Shown here: one piece after another, positions 23,879-33,353 of the stretch | How the letters are laid out: every line of letters starts with the position of its first letter | Numbering within the stretch: position 1 is the first letter of the stretch | From: Teretinema zuelzerae | GTDB taxonomy: Bacteria; Spirochaetota; Spirochaetia; Treponematales; Treponemataceae | Length of the DNA stretch: 64,000 nt | Assembly (NCBI RefSeq): GCF_021021555.1 | Contig: NZ_JAINWA010000001.1 | Coordinates: forward strand, 62,001-126,000 | Direction: 5' to 3' | Translations under genes and position numbers: made by a program | Notes under the pieces: model-generated | What the model saw: only the letters and a program-made list of their open reading frames with translations | What the model was told of the DNA's origin: nothing | Database searches by the model: none

Positions 23879-23918
23879 GTATATACAATGTAGATTTGAC
23901 AAAGGTATATACAAAGTA
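23879..23918. repeat. Direct repeats upstream of mazEF, probable operator
   Basis: GTATATACAATGTA (23879-23892) and GTATATACAAAGTA (23905-23918) differ by one base and lie 26 bases apart. The second fills the spacer of the promoter. This fits autoregulation by a MazE dimer or MazEF complex. Confidence 0.55.
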
Positions 23919-23924
23919 TATATT
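23896..23924 (+). promoter_or_regulatory. mazEF promoter
   Basis: TTGACA (23896-23901) and TATATT (23919-23924) are separated by 17 bases, followed by the ribosome binding site GGAGG ahead of the ATG at 23941. This is a strong sigma-70-like promoter. Confidence 0.7.
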
Positions 23925-23940
23925 ATTTCTGGAGGTTAGC

Positions 23941-24174
23941 ATGCAAACTGTAGTCCAGAAGTGGGGAAATAGCCTTGGAATCAGAATTCCTGCTGTATTT
24001 GCAAGAGAATTCGAGCTTAAAAATGGAAGTTCAGTTGATATTATCGAAGACCAGGGGAGACTGGTTATCGTTCCCCAAAAACAATCGTTAGATGAATTAC
24101 TCTCACTGGTAACAAAAGAGAATATGCATTCTTCGATTGAAACCGGCGGTTCTGTAGGGAAAGAAGAATGGTAA
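23941..24174 (+). CDS. mazE: MazE-type antitoxin, AbrB/SpoVT fold
   Basis: The 77-residue protein opens MQTVVQKWGNSLGIRIPAVF, the signature of the MazE/AbrB swapped-hairpin DNA-binding domain, with GSSVDIIEDQGRLVIVPQ completing it by about residue 48. The acidic C-terminal tail would wrap the toxin. The start at 23941 is set by CTGGAGG seven bases upstream. The stop overlaps the toxin start by seven bases. It is likely to repress its own promoter through the GTATATACA repeats. Confidence 0.9.
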   Translation: MQTVVQKWGNSLGIRIPAVFAREFELKNGSSVDIIEDQGRLVIVPQKQSLDELLSLVTKENMHSSIETGGSVGKEEW

Positions 24175-24503
24175 AAAACTATACTCCGGAAAAGGGCGAT
24201 ATTGTTTGGCTAGATTATACTCCTCAATCGGGGCATGAACAAAGAGGACGAAGACCTGCAATAGTGTTATCAAAAAAGGCATATAACCAAAAAATCGGGT
24301 TAGCATTATTTTGTCCAATCACGAGCAAAGAAAAAGGGTATCCGTTTGAGGTGAAAATTGTTGGAAAAAAAATAACTGGATGCGTATTAAGCGATCAAAT
24401 AAAAAGCCTGGATTGGACAGAAAGGAATATTGAATATATTGAAGAAAGTAATAAAGATATTATCGAAGAAATTATCGAGAAAATTGAGTTGCTGATAGAG
24501 TAA
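24168..24503 (+). CDS. mazF: MazF-type endoribonuclease toxin (PemK/MazF family)
   Basis: The 111-residue protein shows the family core: GDIVWLDYTPQSGHEQRGRR followed by PAIVLSKKAYN, then ALFCPITSKEKGYPFEV, and GCVLSDQIKSLDW. The RGRRP arginine and the Thr/Ser of PITS are expected in the active site of these sequence-specific mRNA interferases. Length is normal and no damage is visible, so this pair, with its intact antitoxin and promoter, is probably functional. It is more AT-rich than the core genes. Confidence 0.92.
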   Translation: MVKNYTPEKGDIVWLDYTPQSGHEQRGRRPAIVLSKKAYNQKIGLALFCPITSKEKGYPFEVKIVGKKITGCVLSDQIKSLDWTERNIEYIEESNKDIIEEIIEKIELLIE

Positions 24504-24533
24504 AAAAAAATTGCGCAGAATGTCTGCTCAAGA

Positions 24534-25004
24534 TCAAAACCGTTCTGCTACGAAGGCGGCGGCGCGGCGGCGGATATCTGCGAGGAGGGAGAGCTTTCCG
24601 AATACAATATTCAGGGCCAGGACGGTTTTATCGACCTCGTTCGAGTACTCGTGAGCGATTTCGTTTCGTAATTCCCGTAGGGAAAGCCATGTATCTGAGT
24701 CGACTATCTGAAGCTCCTCCATACGGTGGAGAACATCCAGAAAGGTTCTTCCTTTCACTTCTTCCCTGCCGAGCTTGAGAATTCCGGGAAAAACCTTTTC
24801 GCCGAGCGTGTCCTGCAGCTTTGAAAAACGATACACCATTTGGTCTACAAAGCTCGAATCAACCTCGTCGAGGCTGCCGAATGATTCTACCGTGAGAGGA
24901 AACCGATGAGACAAGCGTTCGGCGGCTGTGAGCATACGGTTCTCGTGTTTTTCGCATTCGGCTAGTTTTTCCAGCACAGCTTGAAGCATCACCTGGTCCG
25001 TCAT
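24534..25004 (-). CDS. HEPN-domain protein (HepT-like) of an MNT/HEPN pair
   Basis: The 156-residue all-helical protein contains SLRELRNEIAHEYSNEVDK near residues 106-124, where RNEIAH is the R-x4-6-H motif of HEPN ribonucleases. In HepT/MntA modules the HEPN protein is the toxic RNase and the partner nucleotidyltransferase adenylylates it. The gene overlaps the upstream MNT gene by four bases, the usual arrangement. Both the arginine and histidine are present, so it could be active. Confidence 0.8.
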   Translation of the reverse strand: MTDQVMLQAVLEKLAECEKHENRMLTAAERLSHRFPLTVESFGSLDEVDSSFVDQMVYRFSKLQDTLGEKVFPGILKLGREEVKGRTFLDVLHRMEELQIVDSDTWLSLRELRNEIAHEYSNEVDKTVLALNIVFGKLSLLADIRRRAAAFVAERF

Positions 25005-25297
25005 AAGCGTATTCCTTTTATTCGAGCTTCGCGCTCGATCGCGCGGCTTTGATCCCCGGCAAGAACTACATCGATCTTCTGGTCGCCGATCCGTTGTTTG
25101 AGCGAAACCAGAAACTGCACCTTTCGTTGGAACAACGCCTCTGCTGATTCTCCAGCCTGCGGCACGATAAAAAGATCAATATCGCCGCCGGAAGCCGAAT
25201 CGTTAACACGGCTGCCGAACAAATACACCTCGTCCGTACCAAAGTACGTAACGCACGTTTCCTTTATAGCCTGTCGGTCGTTTTCTGAAAGACGCAT
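25001..25297 (-). CDS. MNT-type minimal nucleotidyltransferase antitoxin (MntA-like)
   Basis: The 98-residue protein has the nucleotidyltransferase signature YLFGSRVNDSASGGDIDLFI at about residues 25-44: GSR followed by DxD, the Mg2+-binding pair. KIDVVL near 75-80 provides a third acidic residue. These minimal enzymes transfer AMP to the partner HEPN toxin. The pair is transcribed away from the MscS-type channel gene, and its start is about 105 bases from that gene's start. Confidence 0.85.
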   Translation of the reverse strand: MRLSENDRQAIKETCVTYFGTDEVYLFGSRVNDSASGGDIDLFIVPQAGESAEALFQRKVQFLVSLKQRIGDQKIDVVLAGDQSRAIEREARIKGIRL

Positions 25298-25403
25298 GGT
25301 CGGGGAATTCTCCTTACCGTAAAGGATACCCCAGCTATACCGCCGGAAGCAAGATCAGGGACTGAATTTCACAAATCCGGTTCGTTGCGGTATAATAATA
25401 GTC

Positions 25404-26708
25404 ATGAACGCTTTTTTTCTCAATTTGTTCGACCGGATACCGCTATCCGGCTATTTGAAGGAAATCGCCGCGTGGGCGATCATTCTTGCCGCTTTAGGTT
25501 TGGCGCTGTTCATACTGAATGCGGTAATCAAGGGAATACTCAAAACCGCCGTGCAGAAGGCTGTGAGAAAGACGCACGGGGAATGGGACGACATCCTCTA
25601 CGATTCGGGGACGATTGCGGCGCTTGGAAAGGCTGTGCTGCCGGTGTTGGCGAAAGTCTTTTTGACCGTGCTCTCGCCCGCCGGTCTTGCCGGCGCGGCA
25701 GGAGGGCTCGCGGCGGCAGGGAGCGCAGGGAACGCGCGGTTCGCCTCATTTTTGATCCGCTGCACGGACGCGTGGATCGCCTTCGCGCTCGGAAGCGCGG
25801 CGGCGGCCTTTCTGGACGCGGTAAACGAACTCTACCGGGCGAAAAACCCCGAACTGGCAAAGAAAAAGCCGATCAAGGGCTACCTCCAGCTCGTAAAAAT
25901 CTTTATCTGGATACTGACCGCCATCATCGCGGTGACCGAAATCCTCAATATTTCTCCCGTGGGGCTCCTGAGCGGGGTCGGAGCGATGAGCGCCGTCCTC
26001 TTGCTGGTGTTCAAGGACAGCATCATGGGCTTCGTATCCAGCATCCAGCTCACCGCGAACGACCTCGTCAGAATCGGCGACTGGATCGAGATGCCCAAAT
26101 ACGGGGCCGACGGAGACGTGATCGACATAACGCTGCAAACCATACTGGTGCGGAACTGGGACTTGAGCGTAACGAGCATTCCCATCTACGCGCTCACCTC
26201 CGACAGCTTTAAAAACTGGCGATCCATGGCGGAATCTCCCGGAAGGCGCATCAAGCGGACGATCAACATCGATATGAAGACGGTGCGATTCCTGGAGGAC
26301 GAAGACGTTGAGCGCCTTTCGCGCATTCCCCTGCTCGCCCCCTGGCTCGCCGGGCGGCAGGCGGAAATTCAGGCATGGAACGCCGAGCGCGGCATCGAAG
26401 GAGACGGCCGGGTTGCCGGGCGCCATTTGACGAATCTGGGCACCTTCCGCGCGTACGCGGAAGCCTATATAACCGCCCACCCGGACATTCAGCCGAGCAT
26501 GACGCGCATGGCCCGCTACCTTGAAGCCGGAGCGACCGGCCTCCCGCTGGAACTCTACGTATTCTCCCGCGAGAAAGCCTGGGTCCAGTACGAAGGCATC
26601 ATCGCCGACATCGTGGACCACCTCCTTTCCGTCATGGGAGAGTTCGGCCTCCGCGTATTTCAGAACCCCAGCGGCTGGGACATGGAAAAGGCGATGAAGG
26701 GGATCTAA
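25404..26708 (+). CDS. MscS-family mechanosensitive channel (YbdG/Mpf-like)
   Basis: The 434-residue protein has hydrophobic segments near residues 18-42, 75-95, 112-137, 165-185 and 190-212. The MscS pore helix and beta domain follow: GVGAMSAVLLLVFKDSIMGFVSSIQL, then NDLVRIGDWIEMPKYGADGD and VTSIPIYALTSDSFKNW. The large C-terminal cytoplasmic part and the NWRSM motif resemble E. coli YbdG more than MscS itself. It would release solutes on osmotic downshock. The GC-rich composition is that of the host genome, and the gene stands between two toxin-antitoxin pairs. Confidence 0.88.
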   Translation: MNAFFLNLFDRIPLSGYLKEIAAWAIILAALGLALFILNAVIKGILKTAVQKAVRKTHGEWDDILYDSGTIAALGKAVLPVLAKVFLTVLSPAGLAGAAGGLAAAGSAGNARFASFLIRCTDAWIAFALGSAAAAFLDAVNELYRAKNPELAKKKPIKGYLQLVKIFIWILTAIIAVTEILNISPVGLLSGVGAMSAVLLLVFKDSIMGFVSSIQLTANDLVRIGDWIEMPKYGADGDVIDITLQTILVRNWDLSVTSIPIYALTSDSFKNWRSMAESPGRRIKRTINIDMKTVRFLEDEDVERLSRIPLLAPWLAGRQAEIQAWNAERGIEGDGRVAGRHLTNLGTFRAYAEAYITAHPDIQPSMTRMARYLEAGATGLPLELYVFSREKAWVQYEGIIADIVDHLLSVMGEFGLRVFQNPSGWDMEKAMKGI

Positions 26709-26730
26709 TTAACCAATACGTAGCCGACTT

Positions 26731-27129
26731 TCATATCGCCCAGTTTTCGATTTTTAAGCCTGGAACCCGTTCGAATTCGCGAACATTGTTCGTTATCAGA
26801 GTGCCTTCATGGAATTGTACGATCGACGCGATGAGGACATCGTTCGGGCCGATTCCCATGCCCTTCCGCTCGATTTCGCTTCGTATTTCCGCATAGAGGA
26901 GGGTCATGGAATCCGTAAACGGAACAATATCGAAGGGTTCGAGGAATTGAGCGGCTTTTTCCAGGTTTTCCCTTCTTTTAACGCTTTTATGCGCGCCGAG
27001 CAGCAATTCGGCCTTAACAATCACCGGAATGCGTATTTCAGCAGGAGAGAGAGACAATAGTCTATCGCGAATATTCTCGTATTTTCCGTTCAGAAAATAA
27101 ATGCAGGTATTTGTGTCCAGAAAGTACAT
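26731..27129 (-). CDS. vapC: VapC-type PIN-domain ribonuclease toxin
   Basis: The 132-residue PIN protein begins MYFLDTNTCIYFLNGK with the first catalytic Asp at residue 5. It has VIVKAELLLGA (Glu near 41) and GIGPNDVLIASIVQFH with Asp near 97, then LITNNVREFERVPGL, the conserved TNN-x2-F segment with the fourth acidic position. VapC toxins cleave specific RNAs, often initiator tRNA or rRNA. The start overlaps the stop of the antitoxin gene as TAATG. The set of acidic residues looks complete. Confidence 0.9.
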   Translation of the reverse strand: MYFLDTNTCIYFLNGKYENIRDRLLSLSPAEIRIPVIVKAELLLGAHKSVKRRENLEKAAQFLEPFDIVPFTDSMTLLYAEIRSEIERKGMGIGPNDVLIASIVQFHEGTLITNNVREFERVPGLKIENWAI

Positions 27130-27359
27130 TACAGCGTTTCCCGCCAGCTGTCCGCCGCAAAGGGCGCGTCTTGGGGGCGAACCCAGGAACTATCCGAAAT
27201 CGAACCGAACAGCGACTCGAAATCCTGCGGATACGAGGGCTCAAGGCGGGAGCGGATCTGTTCGGCAACCCATTTCGAAATGGATACGTGCTCCTTTTGA
27301 GCGGCGTATTCGACTTTTTTCAGGGTCGATTCATCGATATATAGCGATATTTGCGGCAT
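27129..27359 (-). CDS. vapB: VapB-type antitoxin
   Basis: The start at ATG 27359 is fixed by GGAGG five bases upstream; a longer frame to 27557 would contain an AT-rich regulatory region. The 76-residue protein begins MPQISLYIDESTLKKVEYAA, a ribbon-helix-helix N-terminus, followed by SISKWVAEQIRSRLE. The C-terminal acidic and aromatic stretch (DFESLFGSISDSSWV) would bind the toxin. Coupled to vapC by TAATG. Confidence 0.8.
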   Translation of the reverse strand: MPQISLYIDESTLKKVEYAAQKEHVSISKWVAEQIRSRLEPSYPQDFESLFGSISDSSWVRPQDAPFAADSWRETL

Positions 27360-27404
27360 GCGATCCTCCTTGTATACTAATTCTATTATGATAAGAACCA
27401 AAAA

Positions 27405-27424
27405 GCAAGTATACTTATACTTGC
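27405..27424. repeat. Inverted repeat upstream of vapBC, probable operator
   Basis: GCAAGTATACTTATACTTGC is a near-perfect palindrome with nine-base arms, 46 bases upstream of the vapB start. It is a typical target for an autoregulating VapB dimer. Confidence 0.5.
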
Positions 27425-27508
27425 TGTGAAAATACAGCCGTACTGCAGACTGTATATATATACAAAAAATGTAAATATATATTACAATGGCGTCTGCTAG
27501 AGTTGTAA

Positions 27509-28917
<1,409 letters not shown>

Positions 28918-28918
<1 letters not shown>

Positions 28919-28950
28919 CGACTTTTGAAGTCTTTGACTTCAAAAGTCGT
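28918..28950 (+). repeat. 15-base perfect hairpin after gdhA
   Basis: ACGACTTTTGAAGTC (28918-28932) pairs perfectly with 28936-28950 across a three-base loop, directly on the gdhA stop. No T-run follows, so it is more likely a 3' stabiliser than the terminator, which lies at 29032. Confidence 0.6.
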
Positions 28951-29031
28951 CATGCCGTGTAAGACGCTCAAATGGGCGTGACAAAAATGTGAAAAACGTC
29001 GAAAAAATCGGTTTTTCGGCTGTTTTCCTGC

Positions 29032-29060
29032 CCGCCCGGGATGACCGGGCGGTTTTTTTT
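29032..29060 (+). terminator. Terminator between gdhA and nfnA
   Basis: CCGCCCGG (29032-29039) pairs with CCGGGCGG (29045-29052), followed by eight T. It lies 110 bases past gdhA and 34 bases before nfnA, so the two are probably separately transcribed or attenuated. Confidence 0.8.
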
Positions 29061-29093
29061 CAGTAAAATAGGGCTCCAGAGAGGGAATGTTGT

Positions 29094-29975
29094 ATGCATA
29101 AGATAATAGAGAAAAAGCAGTTTTCGGCTGAAGTGTTTTACCTGCGGGTCTCGGCTCCCGAAATCGCGCGGAACAGAAAAGCCGGCCAGTTCGTGCTCGT
29201 ACAGATCGATACGGATTTCGGCGAGCGCATCCCCCTGACCATCGCGGACGCGAACGCCGAAGAAGGCTGGATTGCATTAGTGTTCCAGACGGTAGGAGCT
29301 ACGACTCATAAACTTGCACTGAAGAACGTCGGAGACTCCATCGAGGCCATTTTGGGCCCCCTGGGCCGACCTACACATATCGCCAAGGTCGGAACAGTCG
29401 TCTGCGTGGGCGGCGGCATCGGAGTCGCTCCCCTCTACCCCATCGTAAAAGCGTATAAAGAGGCGGGGAACAAGGTGATCGTCATCATCGGCGCGCGCAC
29501 CAAAGATCTGGTCATCTTCGAAGAAGAAATGAAGGCGGCGAGCGACGAGCTCATCGTCGTGACCGACGACGGCTCCTGGGGCAGAAAAGGTTTGGTTACC
29601 GAACCCTTGAAGGAATTGTGCGAGAGCGCGACGCCTCCAAATGAAGCGGTGGCGATCGGGCCGCCCGTTATGATGAAGTTCTGCGCGCTTACGACCAAGC
29701 CCTACGGCGTGCACACGGTGGTGTCCCTTAATACGATCATGATCGACGGCACGGGAATGTGCGGCGGCTGCCGGGTCACCGTGGGCGGAAAGACGAAGTT
29801 CGTCTGCGTCGACGGGCCCGAATTCGACGGCCATCTGGTCGATTTCGACAACATGATGATGCGCATGAAATCGTATAAAAACCGCGAGGAAGCGGACCAC
29901 CATAAGTGCCACATGGAAATGGAGGCGGACCGGGTGGGAGATCCTGATTCGAAGACCGAGGGAGTACAGGCGTAA
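29094..29975 (+). CDS. nfnA: NfnA-like NAD(H)-dependent ferredoxin:NADP oxidoreductase small subunit
   Basis: The 293-residue protein resembles dihydroorotate dehydrogenase electron-transfer subunits. An FAD-binding barrel occupies about residues 1-95 (AGQFVLVQIDTDFGERIPLT), an NAD-binding region runs from VVCVGGGIGVAPLYPI (about 102-117), and a C-terminal [2Fe-2S] site lies in GTGMCGGCRVTVGGKTKFVC near 221-240. With the next gene it forms the bifurcating NfnAB complex, which couples NADH and reduced ferredoxin to 2 NADPH. The old name sulfide dehydrogenase subunit applies to the same family. It overlaps nfnB by ATGA coupling. Confidence 0.88.
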   Translation: MHKIIEKKQFSAEVFYLRVSAPEIARNRKAGQFVLVQIDTDFGERIPLTIADANAEEGWIALVFQTVGATTHKLALKNVGDSIEAILGPLGRPTHIAKVGTVVCVGGGIGVAPLYPIVKAYKEAGNKVIVIIGARTKDLVIFEEEMKAASDELIVVTDDGSWGRKGLVTEPLKELCESATPPNEAVAIGPPVMMKFCALTTKPYGVHTVVSLNTIMIDGTGMCGGCRVTVGGKTKFVCVDGPEFDGHLVDFDNMMMRMKSYKNREEADHHKCHMEMEADRVGDPDSKTEGVQA

Positions 29976-31480
29976 TGAGCGAAAAAACATACGAACAATT
30001 GAAATCGGAAGCCGCCGTTCTGTGGAGCGGCCTGAAGGATAAGGCGCTGACGCCCAAAGACCGCATGGCGATACCGAGCCAGGATATGCCCTGCCGCGAC
30101 CCGAAGGAACGCGCGCGAGTGATGGACGAGGTGGCGCTGGGCTACAGCGACGAGCAAGCCCGCGTGGAAGCCGCTCGCTGCCTGGGCTGCAAAAACCGGC
30201 CCTGCGTGGCAGCCTGCCCCGTCGGCGTGCCCATCCCCGAGTTTATCGCCTGCATCCAGGACGGAGACTACGCGAAGGCGGTTTCCACCATAAAGATAGC
30301 GAACCTGCTGCCGGCCATCTGCGGTCGCGTGTGTCCCCAGGAGAAGCAGTGCCAGAGTCAGTGCACGCTGGGAAAATCCCTTAAATCGATCGATAAATCG
30401 GTCGCCATCGGCCGGCTTGAGCGCTTTGTGGCGGACTGGGAGCGGGATAACGGGCTGATCAAGCCGCCCGCCGTTTCCGCGCCTACCGGAAAAAAGGTCG
30501 CCGTCATCGGTTCAGGTCCTGCCGGGCTTACCGTAGCCGCCGACGTGCGCCGGGAAGGCCATGAGGTTACCGTGTTCGAAGCCTTCCATAAAACAGGCGG
30601 CGTCATGGTCTACGGCATCCCCGAGTTCCGCCTTCCCAAGTCGATTGTCGCCAAGGAAGTGGAAACACTCAAAGCAATGGGAGTCGCCTTCCGCACGAAC
30701 TTCCTCGTGGGCCGCACTGAAACGATCGACGCCCTTTTGGAGCGCGAAGGCTACGACGCGGCGTTCATCGGAACGGGAGCGGGTTTACCTAAGTTCATGG
30801 AAATCGAAGGCGAAAACCTGATCGGCGTGTTCAGCGCGAACGAATATTTAACCAGATCGAATTTGATGAAGGCCTACGATACCGCGAAGGCGGATACTCC
30901 GCTCTACGAAGCGAAGACGGTGGCGGTTGTCGGCGGCGGAAACGTCGCCATGGACGCCGCGCGCATGGCCTTCCGGCTCGGAGCCGAGAAGGTGTACTGC
31001 ATCTACCGGAGAACCCGTTCCGAAATGCCCGCACGGGCGGAAGAAGTGACGCATGCCGAGGAAGAGGGAGTGGAGTTCGTATTCCTCAAGAACCCCACCA
31101 AAATCGTGGGCGACGAAACCGGCCGCGTGCGCGCCGTGGAAGTGCTGGAATACGAGCTGGGCGAGCCTGACGCTTCCGGCAGGCGGAGCCCCGTGGCGAA
31201 AGCGGGCACCGAACACGAGATTCCCGTGGACGCGGTGATCATCGCGCTCGGCAACGAATCCAACCCGCTGATGGCGCAAACCACCGAAGGCCTGGACGTA
31301 ACGAAGCGGGGAAACATCGTGGTGGACAGCCAGCAGAAGACCAGCCTCAAGAAGGTGTGGGCCGGCGGAGACATCGTGCTCGGCGCGGCTACGGTAATTC
31401 TCGCGATGGGCGAAGGCCGCAAAGCCGCCGCCTCGATCAACGCCTACCTCTCCGGCAACGACGACCTCGCCGCCGATTGA
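29975..31480 (+). CDS. nfnB: NfnB-like large subunit (GltD-type flavoprotein)
   Basis: The 501-residue flavoprotein has an N-terminal iron-sulfur region (CLGCKNRPCVAACPVGVP near 68-85, then CGRVCPQEKQCQSQC near 109-123), an FAD dinucleotide motif VAVIGSGPAGLTVAADVRRE near 174-193, and an NADP motif VAVVGGGNVAMDAARMAF near 313-330. This is shared by glutamate synthase small subunits and NfnB. The adjacent NfnA gene, and the absence of a glutamate synthase large subunit, support NfnB. It generates NADPH, which the neighbouring glutamate dehydrogenase may use. Confidence 0.88.
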   Translation: MSEKTYEQLKSEAAVLWSGLKDKALTPKDRMAIPSQDMPCRDPKERARVMDEVALGYSDEQARVEAARCLGCKNRPCVAACPVGVPIPEFIACIQDGDYAKAVSTIKIANLLPAICGRVCPQEKQCQSQCTLGKSLKSIDKSVAIGRLERFVADWERDNGLIKPPAVSAPTGKKVAVIGSGPAGLTVAADVRREGHEVTVFEAFHKTGGVMVYGIPEFRLPKSIVAKEVETLKAMGVAFRTNFLVGRTETIDALLEREGYDAAFIGTGAGLPKFMEIEGENLIGVFSANEYLTRSNLMKAYDTAKADTPLYEAKTVAVVGGGNVAMDAARMAFRLGAEKVYCIYRRTRSEMPARAEEVTHAEEEGVEFVFLKNPTKIVGDETGRVRAVEVLEYELGEPDASGRRSPVAKAGTEHEIPVDAVIIALGNESNPLMAQTTEGLDVTKRGNIVVDSQQKTSLKKVWAGGDIVLGAATVILAMGEGRKAAASINAYLSGNDDLAAD

Positions 31481-31501
31481 CAGTAAGGCAAATTGAATAA
31501 A

Positions 31502-31538
31502 AAAGACCCCCTGAAAGCAGACGCTTCAGGGGGTCTTT
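31502..31538. terminator. Bidirectional terminator between nfnB and the toxin gene
   Basis: AAAGACCCCCTGAA pairs with TTCAGGGGGTCTTT across nine bases. A-runs on one side and T-runs on the other let it serve the convergent genes on both sides. Confidence 0.75.
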
Positions 31539-31545
31539 GCACATT

Positions 31546-31869
31546 TCATTCTGCTTTAATGCGCCTTTCCGCAAGTTCATACACTTCATTATCCGCGCGA
31601 ATAGAAATCACAATTATCTTCATTTCTTGTTTTGTTCGTACCAGCCGATACACGACGCGTAAACCAAGCTTGGCTAGTTTGATTTTCATATAACCGGCAA
31701 GGTTTGAACTTTCTTTATTGCCCAAAGGTTTTCCATAGCCGCCTTCTGTGTAAGGAAGCGGATTCCGGGAAACCTTTTGGATAGCCTTTAAAACCTGGAT
31801 TTTACATGATCCGTCAAGTTTTTCAACATCCGTAATAGCTGCTTTGTGGAAGGTAACAACCCACGGCAT
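31546..31869 (-). CDS. RelE/ParE-family toxin
   Basis: The 107-residue protein has the RelE-fold pattern: an N-terminal strand MPWVVTFHKAAITDVEKLD, an amphipathic helical stretch, then SNLAGYMKIKLAKLGLRVVY and MKIIVISIRADNEVYELAER. The basic residues in the K-x-R-VVYR strand and the late Arg are typical of ribosome-dependent mRNA-cleaving RelE toxins. Its start overlaps the antitoxin stop (TAATG). No damage is visible. Confidence 0.88.
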   Translation of the reverse strand: MPWVVTFHKAAITDVEKLDGSCKIQVLKAIQKVSRNPLPYTEGGYGKPLGNKESSNLAGYMKIKLAKLGLRVVYRLVRTKQEMKIIVISIRADNEVYELAERRIKAE

Positions 31870-32189
31870 TATTCGATCTCTACATCATTGCTGGTATCGA
31901 TCTCTTCTTGAGTGACTCCGATTGCCCGCATGAAATCGGTTTCAGAAATAAAATCGCTCTGCGATGATTGAGAGACACGCATGCTTGCTTCGGCAAGAAG
32001 GATATTGTCAGCGTTTTCATCGATAATTCTCGCGTATTCATCAGGACTGAGAATAACAGCTACCGGAACGTTATTTTTTACTACTATTTTGGTTTTATCA
32101 TGCGTTAATTCGTCAAAAATACGACCGGCCTCGCCCTTATTAAAACGCGATACAGGGATCATAGATTGTAATACAGCTGTGGTAGTCAT
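31869..32189 (-). CDS. Phd/YefM-family antitoxin
   Basis: I place the start at ATG 32189, seven bases after a strong purine block (AAGGGGGA); an earlier GTG at 32210 would add seven residues. The 106-residue protein has the Phd/YefM fold: MIPVSRFNKGEAGRIFDELT, then DKTKIVVKNNVPVAVILSPD and EYARIIDENAD. The acidic C-terminus (EEIDTSNDVEIE) would bind the toxin. It represses its own promoter through the inverted repeat at 32233-32258. Confidence 0.85.
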   Translation of the reverse strand: MTTTAVLQSMIPVSRFNKGEAGRIFDELTHDKTKIVVKNNVPVAVILSPDEYARIIDENADNILLAEASMRVSQSSQSDFISETDFMRAIGVTQEEIDTSNDVEIE

Positions 32190-32212
32190 CTTCTTTCCCC
32201 CTTCCTTCACAT

Positions 32213-32241
32213 AGTATACAAAATCCCTGTGTATATATCAA
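32213..32241 (-). promoter_or_regulatory. Promoter of the Phd-RelE pair
   Basis: On the minus strand TTGATA (32236-32241) and TATACT (32213-32218) are 17 bases apart, ending 23 bases before the antitoxin start. Confidence 0.65.
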
Positions 32242-32258
32242 TAAATATATTGATATAT
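32233..32258. repeat. Inverted repeat over the antitoxin promoter, probable operator
   Basis: ATATATCAAT (32233-32242) and ATTGATATAT (32249-32258) are exact inverted copies around six bases, covering the -35 element. This suits binding of a Phd/YefM dimer. Confidence 0.55.
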
Positions 32259-32264
32259 ATATAA

Positions 32265-33353
32265 TCAGCGTTTATCGTAGTTTTTTTCTACCCAGTTTTT
32301 ATAGTCGCCGGATTTGATGCCTTCTACCCAGTCCTTGTGGGACAGGTACCAGTCTACGGTAAGAGCGAGGCCTTCTTCGAAGGTGACGGACTGTTTCCAG
32401 CCGAGCTCCTTTTTCAGTTTCGAGCAGTCGATCGCGTAGCGGCGATCGTGTCCGGGGCGGTCTTTTACGTAGGTGATGGTGTCGCGCACCTTTTTGGCAT
32501 CGAGGCCGGCCTTGGAAGCGACGATGTCGATCAGGTTGAGCAACAGGTCGATGTTAGTCCACTCGTTTTCGCCGCCGATATTATATTTTTCGCCGACTCG
32601 GCCCTTGTTGACGATGTCCCACACCGCAGTGTTGTGGTCTTCCACGAAGAGCCAGTCGCGGATGTTCTTGCCGTCGCCGTATACCGGCAGGGGTTTTCCG
32701 TCGAGAATATTGAGAATCATGAGGGGAATGAGCTTCTCGGGGAAGTGGTAGGGGCCGTAGTTGTTCGAGCAGTTCGACAGGGTTACCGGCATGCCGTAGG
32801 TATGATGGTAGGCGAACACGAGGTGGTCGCTGGAGGCCTTGCTCGCGCTATAGGGTGAGCGGGGATCGTAGGGAGTGGTTTCGGTGAAGTAGCCGGTGTC
32901 TCCCAGAGAACCGTAGACTTCGTCGGTGCTGATGTGATGAAAGAGGACGTCTGTCCGCATGGAGCCGTCGGAGGCCTTCCAACTGGCGCGCGCGGCGTCC
33001 AGCAGGGTGAAGGTTCCCATCACGTTGGTTTTGATGAAGGCTTCCGGGCCCAGGATCGAGCGGTCCACATGGCTTTCCGCGGCAAAGTGGATCACCGTGT
33101 CGATGTCGTATTTTTTGAATACTTCCTCGACCTTGGCGCGGTCGGTGATGTCTCCGTGTTCGAAAAAATAGCGCTTGCCGCCGAATTGGGTTTGGATGTC
33201 CGCAAGGCTCGCGGCGTTTCCGGCGTAGGTAAGCGCGTCGAGGTTGACCACGCGGCCGGAAAAGGACGGGGTTTTCTGCAGAAGCACATGGATGAAATTG
33301 CACCCGATAAATCCGGCGCCGCCGGTAACGAGTATGTTATTCAGTTTTCTCAT
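32265..33353 (-). CDS. rfbB: dTDP-glucose 4,6-dehydratase
   Basis: The 362-residue enzyme has the NAD-binding GGAGFIGCNF at residues 10-19, a DAARASW-type region, HISTDEVYGSLG near 141-152 with the Thr-Asp-Glu catalytic set, and YSASKASSDHLV near 173-184 providing the YxxxK pair. SNNYGPYHFPEKLIPLMILN is highly typical of RmlB. It makes dTDP-4-keto-6-deoxyglucose, the second step toward dTDP-L-rhamnose. It is last in the rfbACDB operon and overlaps rfbD by four bases. Confidence 0.95.
   Translation of the reverse strand: MRKLNNILVTGGAGFIGCNFIHVLLQKTPSFSGRVVNLDALTYAGNAASLADIQTQFGGKRYFFEHGDITDRAKVEEVFKKYDIDTVIHFAAESHVDRSILGPEAFIKTNVMGTFTLLDAARASWKASDGSMRTDVLFHHISTDEVYGSLGDTGYFTETTPYDPRSPYSASKASSDHLVFAYHHTYGMPVTLSNCSNNYGPYHFPEKLIPLMILNILDGKPLPVYGDGKNIRDWLFVEDHNTAVWDIVNKGRVGEKYNIGGENEWTNIDLLLNLIDIVASKAGLDAKKVRDTITYVKDRPGHDRRYAIDCSKLKKELGWKQSVTFEEGLALTVDWYLSHKDWVEGIKSGDYKNWVEKNYDKR

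Noticed and set aside
29975-31480. Glutamate synthase small subunit (GltD)
   Set aside because: Same fold, but the adjacent NfnA-type gene and lack of a large subunit nearby favour NfnB.
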